Source: an uncultured Prevotellaceae bacterium
Lineage (GTDB): Bacteria > Bacteroidota > Bacteroidia > Bacteroidales > Bacteroidaceae
Reading direction: 5' to 3'
DNA: 7,401 nucleotides
Assembly (NCBI GenBank): GCA_946406585.1
Contig: CAMJLI010000096.1
Span: 1 to 7,401, forward strand
A program made the position numbers and the translations under genes. The notes below the pieces were generated by a model, which was given only the letters and a program-made list of their open reading frames with translations, searched no databases and was not told where the DNA came from. This document shows positions 1 to 6,508 of this stretch, one piece after another; positions within the stretch are counted from its first letter, which is position 1, and each line of letters opens with the position of its first letter.

Positions 1-22
1 GTCTTTGAGAAAGGATAGTCTT

Positions 23-60
23 TAAAAATGGTCTGGAGGCTCACCTCCAGACCATTTTTA
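23..60. terminator. Bidirectional intrinsic terminator hairpin
   Basis: A perfect 17-bp inverted repeat (23-39 pairs with 44-60) encloses a 4-base loop (CTCA). The stem has a GC-rich core (GGTCTGGAGG) and an A/T-rich base, so each strand ends in ATTTTTA and looks like a Rho-independent terminator in both directions. On the minus strand it lies about 67 bp past the kbl stop codon and should end that transcript. On the plus strand it could end a gene arriving from left of the window. Termination efficiency is inferred; the hairpin itself is read directly. Confidence 0.9.
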
Positions 61-66
61 TTATCA

Positions 67-111
67 GAGTACTCAGAATTCTCGGAGTACTCGGAGTACT
101 CGGAGTATTCA
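67..111. repeat. 9-bp palindromic tandem repeat, five units
   Basis: Five head-to-tail 9-bp units can be read: GAGTACTCA, GAATTCTCG, GAGTACTCG, GAGTACTCG, GAGTATTCA. Two further degenerate 9-mers (112-129) may continue the period up to the kbl stop codon. The core GAGTACTC is its own reverse complement, so the array looks alike on both strands and could fold in several alternative registers. It lies between the kbl stop codon and the terminator, so it is probably transcribed as kbl 3' untranslated RNA. A plus-strand reading frame through it gives repeated Ser-Glu-Tyr, but that frame continues antisense to kbl and is very unlikely to be a gene. Function is unknown. Confidence 0.85.
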
Positions 112-126
112 CATTACTCTGATTGG

Positions 127-1314
127 TCATTTCAGCACACCCAGTTCGCGACCCACCTTTATGAAGGCATTGATGCAGCGGTCGAGCTGCTCTCTGTTGT
201 GCCCTGCAGATATCTGCACCCTTATTCTCGCCTGGCCCTTTGGCACCACAGGATAATAGAATCCTGTCACATAAATGCCTTCCTCCAACAGGCGGTTGGC
301 GTATACCTGCGACAATGGAGCATCATAGAGCATGACAGCACAGATGGCACTCTGGGTCGGCTTGATGTCGAATCCGGCAGCCATCATCTTCCCGCGGAAA
401 TACTCCACATTCTCCACAAGACGGTCGTGTATCTCATTGCTTTCCTTCAACATCTTGAAGACCTCAAGACTAGCCCCTATGATACATGGTGCCAAGGAGT
501 TGGAGAAGAGATACGGACGGCTGCGCTGACGCAACATCTCTATTATTTCACGACGGCCTGTGGTGAAACCACCAAGAGCACCACCAAACGACTTGCCAAG
601 AGTGCCAGTGTAGATGTCCACACGACCGTATGTGCCACATAGCTCGCTCACGCCATGACCCGTGGTGCCCACGACACCTGCCGAGTGCGACTCATCCACC
701 ATCACGAGGGCATCATATTGCTCTGCCAGATCGCAAATCTTGTCCATCGGAGCCACATTGCCATCCATGGAGAACACGCCATCGGTGACGATGATGCGGA
801 AACGCTGGGCTTGGGCTTCCTTCAGACAACGCTCCAAGTCGGCCATGTCTGCATTGGCATAACGGTAGCGCTTGGCCTTGCACAGGCGCACCCCGTCGAT
901 AATGGACGCATGGTTGAGGGCATCGGAGATGATGGCATCCTCCTCTGTGAACAATGGTTCGAACACGCCACCATTGGCATCGAAGCATGCAGCATAGAGA
1001 ATGGTGTCCTCGGTCTTGAAATAGTCGGATATGGCAGCCTCCAGTTCCTTGTGTATGTCCTGGGTGCCGCAAATGAACCTGACGGAGGACATTCCGAAGC
1101 CACGACGGTCCATCATGCGCTTGGCTCCCTCTACCAACCGGGGATGGTCTGACAGACCCAAATAATTGTTGGCACAGAAATTGAGAACTTCCTTCCCTTT
1201 CACTGTTATGGCAGCTCGCTGCGGACTCTCTATGATGCGCTCTTCCTTGTAAAGGCCAGCCTCACGAATCTCTGAGATTTGAGTGCTGAGGTGTTGTTGC
1301 ATTTTTCCAAACAT
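127..1314 (-). CDS. kbl: Glycine C-acetyltransferase (2-amino-3-ketobutyrate CoA ligase)
   Basis: This 395-residue protein is a PLP-dependent enzyme of the alpha-oxoamine synthase family. It converts 2-amino-3-ketobutyrate and CoA to glycine and acetyl-CoA in the cytoplasm, the second step of threonine breakdown. Visible hallmarks are the N-terminal NFCANNYLGL (45-54), the long near-invariant block SVRFICGTQD (77-86), NHASIIDGVRLCKAKRYRYA (134-153), DESHS at 207-211 with the cofactor-ring aspartate and histidine region, and TGTLGKSFGG with the Schiff-base lysine K241. The C-terminus has the typical GIYVTGFYYPVVPKGQARIR. Length matches E. coli Kbl (398 residues), and the start MFGKMQQHL aligns with its MRGEFYQQL, which supports this ATG. 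No clear Shine-Dalgarno sequence precedes it, as is normal in Bacteroidota. The partner dehydrogenase gene is divergently transcribed next door. Serine palmitoyltransferase and 8-amino-7-oxononanoate synthase are relatives, but the motifs here are specific to Kbl. Confidence 0.97.
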   Translation of the reverse strand: MFGKMQQHLSTQISEIREAGLYKEERIIESPQRAAITVKGKEVLNFCANNYLGLSDHPRLVEGAKRMMDRRGFGMSSVRFICGTQDIHKELEAAISDYFKTEDTILYAACFDANGGVFEPLFTEEDAIISDALNHASIIDGVRLCKAKRYRYANADMADLERCLKEAQAQRFRIIVTDGVFSMDGNVAPMDKICDLAEQYDALVMVDESHSAGVVGTTGHGVSELCGTYGRVDIYTGTLGKSFGGALGGFTTGRREIIEMLRQRSRPYLFSNSLAPCIIGASLEVFKMLKESNEIHDRLVENVEYFRGKMMAAGFDIKPTQSAICAVMLYDAPLSQVYANRLLEEGIYVTGFYYPVVPKGQARIRVQISAGHNREQLDRCINAFIKVGRELGVLK

Positions 1315-1339
1315 GAGATTAGATTTTTGATAAACACCA

Positions 1340-1351
1340 CAAAGTAAGCAA
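1340..1351 (-). promoter_or_regulatory. Probable kbl promoter, -7 element
   Basis: On the minus strand this reads TTGCTTACTTTG, whose last eight bases (TTACTTTG) differ from the Bacteroidota -7 consensus TAnnTTTG at one position. A weak -33-like TTTCGT (minus strand of 1368-1373) lies 20 bases upstream of TTACTTTG. The element ends 25 bases before the kbl start codon, a plausible distance for a short leader. The assignment is inferred from consensus and position. Confidence 0.6.
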
Positions 1352-1448
1352 TAATTTTCGAGACTGCACGAAATAATCTGTTAAAACTATATCAAAATGC
1401 AAGAAACATTCATTTTTTTCCCTTTTTCGTATCGTTTTTGGGAAATAT

Positions 1449-1460
1449 TTGCTTACTTTG
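1449..1460 (+). promoter_or_regulatory. Probable threonine dehydrogenase promoter, -7 element
   Basis: The same 12 bases, TTGCTTACTTTG, occur here on the plus strand, 35 bases before the ATG at 1496. TTACTTTG is a one-mismatch version of the Bacteroidota -7 element TAnnTTTG. A TTTCGT at 1425-1430 lies 22 bases upstream of TTACTTTG and may serve as the weak -33 element. A TTTG at 1437-1440 is too close (12 bases) to fit the usual spacing. Assignment is by consensus and position only. Confidence 0.6.
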
Positions 1461-1495
1461 CGTCTTGGAAAACAACACAACCTACACACAATAAT

Positions 1496-2452
1496 ATGAA
1501 AAACATACTGATTATCGGATCCACCGGTCAAATAGGTTCCGAACTAACAATGGAACTGCGTCAGCGCTATGGCAACGACAATGTGGTAGCCGGCTACATC
1601 ACTGGTGCCGAACCAAAAGGCGAACTACGTGAGTCGGGGCCGATGGCCATGGCTGACGTCACCGACGGAGACATGATTGCAGAAGTGGTGAAGAAATACA
1701 ACATCGACACCATCTACAACTTGGCAGCCCTGCTCTCTGTGGTGGCTGAGAGCAAGCCTCGCCTGGCATGGCGCATTGGCATCGACGGACTATGGAACAT
1801 CCTCGAAGTGGCACGCGAAAACAACTGTGCCGTGTTCACACCGAGCAGCATCGGCTCTTTCGGTCTCAGCACGCCTCATGTAAGGACGCCACAGGACACC
1901 ATTCAAAGGCCACGCACCATCTATGGTGTGTCGAAAGTGACCACGGAACTGCTGAGCGACTATTATTATTTTAAATATGGTGTGGACACAAGGTCGGTGA
2001 GGTTCCCTGGCATCATATCATACCTCACCCCACCGGGAGGGGGCACCACCGACTATGCTGTAGACATCTTCTATTCTGCCGTAAGGGGAGAGAAATTCAT
2101 TTGCCCGCTCAAACAAGGCACCCTGCTCGACATGATGTACATGCCCGACGCACTGAAAGCCGCAATAACGTTGATGGAGGCTAACCCAGAAAGACTCGTA
2201 CATCACAATGGCTTCAATGTGGCTGCCATGAGCTTTGCACCAGAAACAATCTACGCCGAGATAAAGAAGCACAAGCCCGACTTTGAGATGGTGTATGACG
2301 TTGACCCTCTGAAACAGAGCATCGCAGAAAGTTGGCCGGACAAGATGAACGACACATGCGCCCGACGTGAATGGGGCTGGGCACCTCTCTACGACATCCG
2401 CACCATGACCATCGACATGCTCAACAAATTGGACAAGCGGCTGAACGGCTGA
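1496..2452 (+). CDS. tdh: L-threonine 3-dehydrogenase, extended SDR (epimerase-like) type
   Basis: This 318-residue protein is an NAD-dependent extended short-chain dehydrogenase. It most likely oxidises L-threonine at C3 to 2-amino-3-ketobutyrate, the substrate of the neighbouring Kbl. The Rossmann motif GSTGQIG spans residues 8-14. The catalytic part shows TPSSIGSFG (115-123) and the active-site pair Y143 and K147 in YGVSK. FPGIISY, PPGGGTTDYA and the substrate-side segment after them fit the UDP-galactose-epimerase-like threonine dehydrogenases known from Flavobacterium and animals, and differ from the zinc-dependent E. coli Tdh. An in-frame ATG lies 33 codons upstream at 1397, but those residues are hydrophobic non-family sequence and would overlap the promoter; MKNILIIGSTG starts directly at the first beta strand, so 1496 is preferred. 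A plain NAD-dependent epimerase is the alternative, but divergent pairing with kbl favours threonine dehydrogenase. Confidence 0.92.
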   Translation: MKNILIIGSTGQIGSELTMELRQRYGNDNVVAGYITGAEPKGELRESGPMAMADVTDGDMIAEVVKKYNIDTIYNLAALLSVVAESKPRLAWRIGIDGLWNILEVARENNCAVFTPSSIGSFGLSTPHVRTPQDTIQRPRTIYGVSKVTTELLSDYYYFKYGVDTRSVRFPGIISYLTPPGGGTTDYAVDIFYSAVRGEKFICPLKQGTLLDMMYMPDALKAAITLMEANPERLVHHNGFNVAAMSFAPETIYAEIKKHKPDFEMVYDVDPLKQSIAESWPDKMNDTCARREWGWAPLYDIRTMTIDMLNKLDKRLNG

Positions 2453-2471
2453 AGAGAAAGAGAAAGAGAAA
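2438..2471 (+). repeat. 8-bp tandem duplication followed by GAGAAA triplet repeat
   Basis: CGGCTGAA occurs twice in tandem (2438-2445 and 2446-2453), covering the last codons and the stop of the threonine dehydrogenase gene. GAGAAA then occurs three times (2454-2471) in the 26-bp gap before the convergent lipoprotein gene. Both are direct readings. The run is purine-rich on the plus strand. I see no stem-loop here, so neither convergent transcript has an obvious intrinsic terminator at this junction. Confidence 0.75.
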
Positions 2472-2478
2472 ACGACTC

Positions 2479-3168
2479 CTATGGATTGGTGGCGATGCGG
2501 AAAGACTTCGTCACCTTTCCTTTGTATGTGTTCACATCCATGCGTACAACATCTCCCTTGGAGTAATTCCCCAAGGGGATGCTCACATAGACCTTTGACG
2601 TGTAATACTCCGGCACCTTGCCTTGGTCGTGAAACAGGCGCAGGCAGTGCTCGTGATTGCCATCCGGCATTGTCAGCACCGTGTCGCACACTACGCCCAA
2701 TGTCTGCCGGGCCTTGTCATCATCGCCCTTTCCCGTCTTCACGTCAAGCCCCATGTTGACGTATTTTCCATTGGCACTCAGCCAGACGCTCTCAAGTCCC
2801 ACCGGATGCATTATGACAGTGTCGCGACGCTGCTGCGGCACCCTCAACACAAGCACCTGGGTGGCTGTGATGCAACGTACCTTGATGCTGGCGGTGTCCT
2901 CTCGGCTGTAATACATCAAAGCACGGTATACGGAATCGGGGGTGCTTGCCCAAGAACAATCATGTTGGGGTGAAAGCACAAGGGAGTCGCCCTCGTCGGT
3001 GACGAAACTGCCCAACACACCGGCCTTGCTGCTATACGCTTCCACGAAGTCGGCACGCATGTAGGAATATTCGCCATCGCCCTTTTCATAATCGTCGCTC
3101 GTACATGACCCTAACGGCAACAAGAGCAACAACAGTCCCATCGACAAGCAAACAGTCCGGCGGGTCAT
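2479..3168 (-). CDS. NigD-like lipoprotein
   Basis: This 229-residue protein begins with Arg-Arg, a leucine-rich signal sequence and an LGSC lipobox, so C22 should be lipidated and become the mature N-terminus. The next residues, T-S-D-D, resemble the acidic signal that directs Bacteroidota lipoproteins to the cell surface, so surface exposure is likely but inferred. The rest fits the NigD-like family: an N-terminal beta-rich part (about 40-120) and a C-terminal domain with LFHDQGKVPEYYTSKVYVSI, then NTYKG near the end. NigD is named from the nigrescin bacteriocin operon of Prevotella nigrescens; the role of the many chromosomal paralogues is not known, and no bacteriocin or immunity gene is visible here. 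Its ATG overlaps the stop codon of the upstream acyltransferase gene by 4 bp (ATGA), implying translational coupling at the end of the operon. Confidence 0.85.
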   Translation of the reverse strand: MTRRTVCLSMGLLLLLLPLGSCTSDDYEKGDGEYSYMRADFVEAYSSKAGVLGSFVTDEGDSLVLSPQHDCSWASTPDSVYRALMYYSREDTASIKVRCITATQVLVLRVPQQRRDTVIMHPVGLESVWLSANGKYVNMGLDVKTGKGDDDKARQTLGVVCDTVLTMPDGNHEHCLRLFHDQGKVPEYYTSKVYVSIPLGNYSKGDVVRMDVNTYKGKVTKSFRIATNP

Positions 3169-4310
3169 GACAAGGCAAGTTGGTTGCGGGCAGGGTTTGC
3201 ATACATCGCAAGCATCCGCTCCCTCAGGAAATCGGTGTCTGGGGCTTCCAGGTCCACTTTCGACAACTGCTTCTCCATATACGCAAGGAATGTCTTCTTG
3301 TCCGTCTCGGTATAACGACCTGCATGGGTGTCTGTGCCATCCAGCAAATCAAGGGCAACAAAATTGTTGGGATAAAGCCTGTAATGCCGATGTATCTCCC
3401 GGTCTATATGGTCTGCCACCCTGTCGAAGAATTCGCCCTTTGGCACATCCACAAGAGTGTCGAGGTAATCGTCGATGCATGGTGCGCAGTGATAGTGTAT
3501 CCGCCCCTTGTAGCCCATGATTCCCGTGCGCATGCTCACCACGTCGTCGGTAGCCGACTTACGGAAGTCGGCATTGTCACGGCGCTGTTGCATTTCCCTT
3601 GCTTTCAAGAAGTCACATGGGTCAAACTCGTATGATATGGCAAGCGGAACAATATGCAGGGCTTTCAAGCGTTCCTGGGGAGACCCCTCGCCGCCCATGG
3701 CCATCATCTTCAATATTGCCGGCTGCGTACGGTCGTTGGAATCCTTTGCCCTGCCCTCCCGCTGGGCAATCCATATGTTCTCTTTTTTCTCTGCTATAGC
3801 GAAATGCATGTACTCCGACATGCGCTTGCTCGCCATCAGCATCTGCCGTGGAGGCAGGCTCCTCTCCACGATGAACGACTTGTTGATGCGCACCAAGTCC
3901 TTCACCCAAGGCAGGGAAAGCAGGTTGTCGCCGATGGCTATTTCGCAGGTGGTGGTGAATCCCACATCAATGAGCAACTTGTCGAGCAAGGCTGAATCGA
4001 GCACTATGTCGCGGTGGTTGCTCACGAAGGTGTACCTGCACTCAGTGTTCACAGCTTCCACGTCCATGTCGCATCCCTTGCTGGCCTTTGCCAACAAGTC
4101 TTCCAGGAAACCATAACAGAAAGCCTTTTGGAAGTCAAGACTTGTGGCACACGCCTTCATCTTCGTGGCGATAGCCTCCAAAGGCACGTTAGGATAAAGA
4201 TATGCCAAGACGGCACAAAACTGCTTGTCGGCCAACAACCGTTCGAAGGCTTGTGGCAGTTCCTCTGGCTCGTAAGGCCTGATGTCATCGAAGATGGACG
4301 GTATTTTCAT
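3165..4310 (-). CDS. 1-acylglycerol-3-phosphate acyltransferase-like protein
   Basis: This 381-residue protein has the order of motifs of the PlsC/PlsB acyltransferase superfamily, which move an acyl chain onto a glycerophosphate or similar acceptor. SNHRDIVLD (97-105) corresponds to motif I with catalytic H99. FIVERS (146-151) matches motif II, which binds the phosphate of the acceptor. IWIAQREGRAKDSND (179-193) replaces the FPEGTRS-type motif III, and ALHIVPLAISYEFDP matches motif IV. It is longer than PlsC (about 245 residues), has extra N- and C-terminal regions, and shows no clear transmembrane segment, so it may bind the membrane peripherally. The acceptor is not shown by the sequence; phospholipid, aminolipid or another envelope lipid are all possible. 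It sits 13 bp after ddl and overlaps the lipoprotein gene by 4 bp. No Shine-Dalgarno sequence is evident. Confidence 0.82.
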   Translation of the reverse strand: MKIPSIFDDIRPYEPEELPQAFERLLADKQFCAVLAYLYPNVPLEAIATKMKACATSLDFQKAFCYGFLEDLLAKASKGCDMDVEAVNTECRYTFVSNHRDIVLDSALLDKLLIDVGFTTTCEIAIGDNLLSLPWVKDLVRINKSFIVERSLPPRQMLMASKRMSEYMHFAIAEKKENIWIAQREGRAKDSNDRTQPAILKMMAMGGEGSPQERLKALHIVPLAISYEFDPCDFLKAREMQQRRDNADFRKSATDDVVSMRTGIMGYKGRIHYHCAPCIDDYLDTLVDVPKGEFFDRVADHIDREIHRHYRLYPNNFVALDLLDGTDTHAGRYTETDKKTFLAYMEKQLSKVDLEAPDTDFLRERMLAMYANPARNQLALS

Positions 4311-4323
4311 GGCTGTGGTTGTA

Positions 4324-5325
4324 TTAGAATTGGTTTTCCACTATGTCGGTGAGTACCTGCGACATTTCAAGTCCGGCAGCCCTCACCTGTTGCGGGATGA
4401 AGCTTGTAGCTGTCATGCCTGGTGTGGTGTTCACCTCGAGCATGTTTATCTTATAGCCTCCCTCGCTGTTCTTGGTCAGTATGTAGTCGATGCGGATGAT
4501 GCCGTTGCAATGCAAGATGTCATAGATGGCACTGGTGATTTGTGCCACGCGCTGTGCCGTCTCCTCCGGTATGCGTGCTGGCGTTATCTCATCCACCTGT
4601 CCGTTGTATTTGGCATCATAGTCGAAAAACTCATTTGAAGTGACCACTTCAGTGGCAGGCAGCAACACCGTCTTTTCCTTCGTCTTGTAGCATCCCATGG
4701 TCACTTCCACGCCGTCGAGATATTGCTCCACCATCACTTCGTCGCTCTCCATCATGGCCTTGCGGACAGCAGGGGCCAACTGGTCGATGTTTTTCACCTT
4801 CGACACTCCGAAACTGCTGCCATCGTTTGCCGGCTTCACGAAGCACGGCATGCCTATGCGTTCCATGATGTCGTCGTCGCTCACCAGGTGTTCCTGTCCT
4901 CTGCGGATGAGCAAGCTCTCAGCCACACTCACACCATATGACCGCAGGTACTGGTTGAGAACGAACTTGTCGAATGTCATTGCCTCCACAAGCACGCCGC
5001 TGGTGCTGTAAGGGATGTCCATCAACTCAAAATACCCCTGCAAGATTCCATTTTCTCCTGGTGTTCCATGGATGGTGATATAGGCATAATCAAAAAGCTT
5101 CTTTTTGCCGTCCTCAACAAACGAGAAATCATTGCGGTCGATTTTGGAAGTCGTGCCGTCATGCAGGTTGACATGCCAGTCGTTTCCCTTGATGTCGACG
5201 ACATAAACATTGTAGCGCTGCTTGTCGAAGAATGAATACAAGCCCTGCGCCGAACGGAGTGAGACGTCGTGTTCTGATGAGTCGCCACCACATACTATGG
5301 CGATAGTTCTATGTGTATTGTTCAT
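4324..5325 (-). CDS. ddl: D-alanine--D-alanine ligase
   Basis: This 333-residue cytoplasmic ATP-grasp enzyme joins two D-alanines using ATP, producing the dipeptide that MurF adds to the peptidoglycan precursor. The N-terminal GGDSSEHDVSL (13-23) carries the D-alanine-binding glutamate E18. TIHGTPGENG (84-93) and VKPANDGSSFGV (163-174) are the substrate and ATP-grasp loops, with S170 near the active site. FDYDAKY ends in Y240, equivalent to the E. coli DdlB tyrosine Y216, which fits D-Ala-D-Ala rather than D-Ala-D-lactate specificity. D280, E297 and N299 (in LEVNTTPGMT) are the magnesium ligands. Length and motif order are those of a complete enzyme. It lies 57 bp after the pseudouridine synthase gene, behind an A/T-rich gap, and 13 bp before the acyltransferase gene. 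The sequence preceding the ATG is purine-rich without a clear Shine-Dalgarno core. Confidence 0.97.
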   Translation of the reverse strand: MNNTHRTIAIVCGGDSSEHDVSLRSAQGLYSFFDKQRYNVYVVDIKGNDWHVNLHDGTTSKIDRNDFSFVEDGKKKLFDYAYITIHGTPGENGILQGYFELMDIPYSTSGVLVEAMTFDKFVLNQYLRSYGVSVAESLLIRRGQEHLVSDDDIMERIGMPCFVKPANDGSSFGVSKVKNIDQLAPAVRKAMMESDEVMVEQYLDGVEVTMGCYKTKEKTVLLPATEVVTSNEFFDYDAKYNGQVDEITPARIPEETAQRVAQITSAIYDILHCNGIIRIDYILTKNSEGGYKINMLEVNTTPGMTATSFIPQQVRAAGLEMSQVLTDIVENQF

Positions 5326-5382
5326 CTTTAATACTATTTTCTATTTTTCTTATAATTCTTTTTCCTTTTAATATCTAGTGGT

Positions 5383-6462
5383 TCATTCTTGAATGTTCTT
5401 GTATTCGTCGCCTTTCATCTTCACGTGCCATTTGTCGATAAGTGTAGCCAGGTCGGACGGCATCGGCGACTCGAAGTCCATTTGCTTTTTTGTCACGGGA
5501 TGCACAAAGCCAAGTGTTCTGGCGTGCAGTGCCTGACGCGGGCACACCTTGAAGCAATTGTTGATGAATGCCTTGTAGGTGGAACTTCTCTCTCCTCTCA
5601 GTATTTCTGTCCCCCCATAACGCTCATCACCGAAAAGCGGGTGGCCTATGTGCTTCATGTGAGCCCTTATCTGATGGGTGCGCCCTGTCTCGAGCACGCA
5701 CTCCACCATGGTGACATACCCCAGCCGCTCTATCACGCGGTAATGGGTGACTGCAGGCTTTCCCACCTCTGAGTCGGGGGGCAACACCGTCATCCTCAGC
5801 CTGTCCTTCGGGTCGCGGGCAATATTTCCCTCTATTCGCCCTACATCGTCGGTGAGGTTGCCCCATACCAATGCCACATAACTACGATGCGTGGTCTTGT
5901 TGAAGAACTGCAGTCCAAGATTGCTCTTTGCCTCAGGGGTCTTGGCAGCAACGATAAGTCCCGTGGTATCCTTGTCGATACGATGCACCAGCCCCACCTC
6001 AGGGTCGTTGGGGTCATAGCCGGGACAGTCGCGCAGATGCCATGCAATGGCATTCACCAAGGTGCCTGTGAAATTACCGCAGCCAGGATGCACCACCATC
6101 CCTGCCGGCTTGTCTATCACCATGAGGACGTCATCCTCGTAAACAATGTCAAGGGGGATGTCCTCGGCCTCTATGGAAGTCTCGAATCTAGGACGGTCGA
6201 GCATGAGGGTGACAACATCATCGGGCCTCACCTTATAGTTGCTCTTTACCGGTTTGTCATTCACATGCACAAACCCGGCGTCTGCCGCCTTCTGGATGCG
6301 GTTGCGGCTGGAATGCTGCAACTTCTCGCACATGTATTTGTCGATTCGCAAAGGCACCTGACCCTTGTCCACCACAAAGCGAAAATGCTCATAAAGTTGC
6401 GGTGAGTCGCCCTCTATCTCGTCTGGATCCACCAAGGCATCTGTAAATGGAGTATCTACCAT
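5383..6462 (-). CDS. rluD: RluA/RluD-family 23S rRNA pseudouridine synthase
   Basis: This 359-residue protein should isomerise uridine to pseudouridine in structured RNA; for RluD the targets are in helix 69 of 23S rRNA. An S4 RNA-binding domain covers about residues 37-87 (LRIDKYMCEKL onward). The catalytic domain starts near 100 and has motif I as IVYEDDVLMVIDKPAGMVVH (106-125), motif II HRIDKDTTG (160-168) with catalytic D163, and motif III TGRTHQIRAH (259-268) followed by GHPLFGDERYGG (273-284). LHARTLGFVHP near the C-terminus is also typical. It is slightly longer than E. coli RluD (326 residues) because of an acidic N-terminal extension of about 30 residues. The family is certain; the exact RNA target is inferred, since RluA, RluC and RluD paralogues share these motifs. 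It lies 46 bp after the PASTA gene in a presumed operon. Confidence 0.93.
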   Translation of the reverse strand: MVDTPFTDALVDPDEIEGDSPQLYEHFRFVVDKGQVPLRIDKYMCEKLQHSSRNRIQKAADAGFVHVNDKPVKSNYKVRPDDVVTLMLDRPRFETSIEAEDIPLDIVYEDDVLMVIDKPAGMVVHPGCGNFTGTLVNAIAWHLRDCPGYDPNDPEVGLVHRIDKDTTGLIVAAKTPEAKSNLGLQFFNKTTHRSYVALVWGNLTDDVGRIEGNIARDPKDRLRMTVLPPDSEVGKPAVTHYRVIERLGYVTMVECVLETGRTHQIRAHMKHIGHPLFGDERYGGTEILRGERSSTYKAFINNCFKVCPRQALHARTLGFVHPVTKKQMDFESPMPSDLATLIDKWHVKMKGDEYKNIQE

Positions 6463-6508
6463 CGATGGGTGTGTAAACTAATAATGTTCTATAAAAATGA
6501 TGTGTTCC

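Noticed and set aside
1..22. Possible 3' end of a plus-strand gene entering from the left
   Set aside because: Only a few codons before stop codons at 16-18 or 23-25 can be read, too little to support a gene.
28..642. Plus-strand open frame of 204 codons starting in the hairpin and including a Ser-Glu-Tyr repeat
   Set aside because: It begins inside the terminator stem, its repeat comes from the palindromic 9-bp array, and the rest is antisense to the well-conserved kbl.
1397..1495. 33-codon N-terminal extension of threonine dehydrogenase
   Set aside because: It overlaps the probable -7 element, and the family starts directly at the Rossmann beta strand encoded from 1496.
2018..2689. Minus-strand open frame of 223 codons across the tail-to-tail junction
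   Set aside because: It covers parts of two well-supported genes in other frames and has a low-complexity composition with no recognisable domain.
5326..5382. A/T-rich gap between rluD and ddl as a separate ddl promoter
   Set aside because: No TAnnTTTG element is seen on the minus strand, so transcription from the upstream promoter is the simpler reading.
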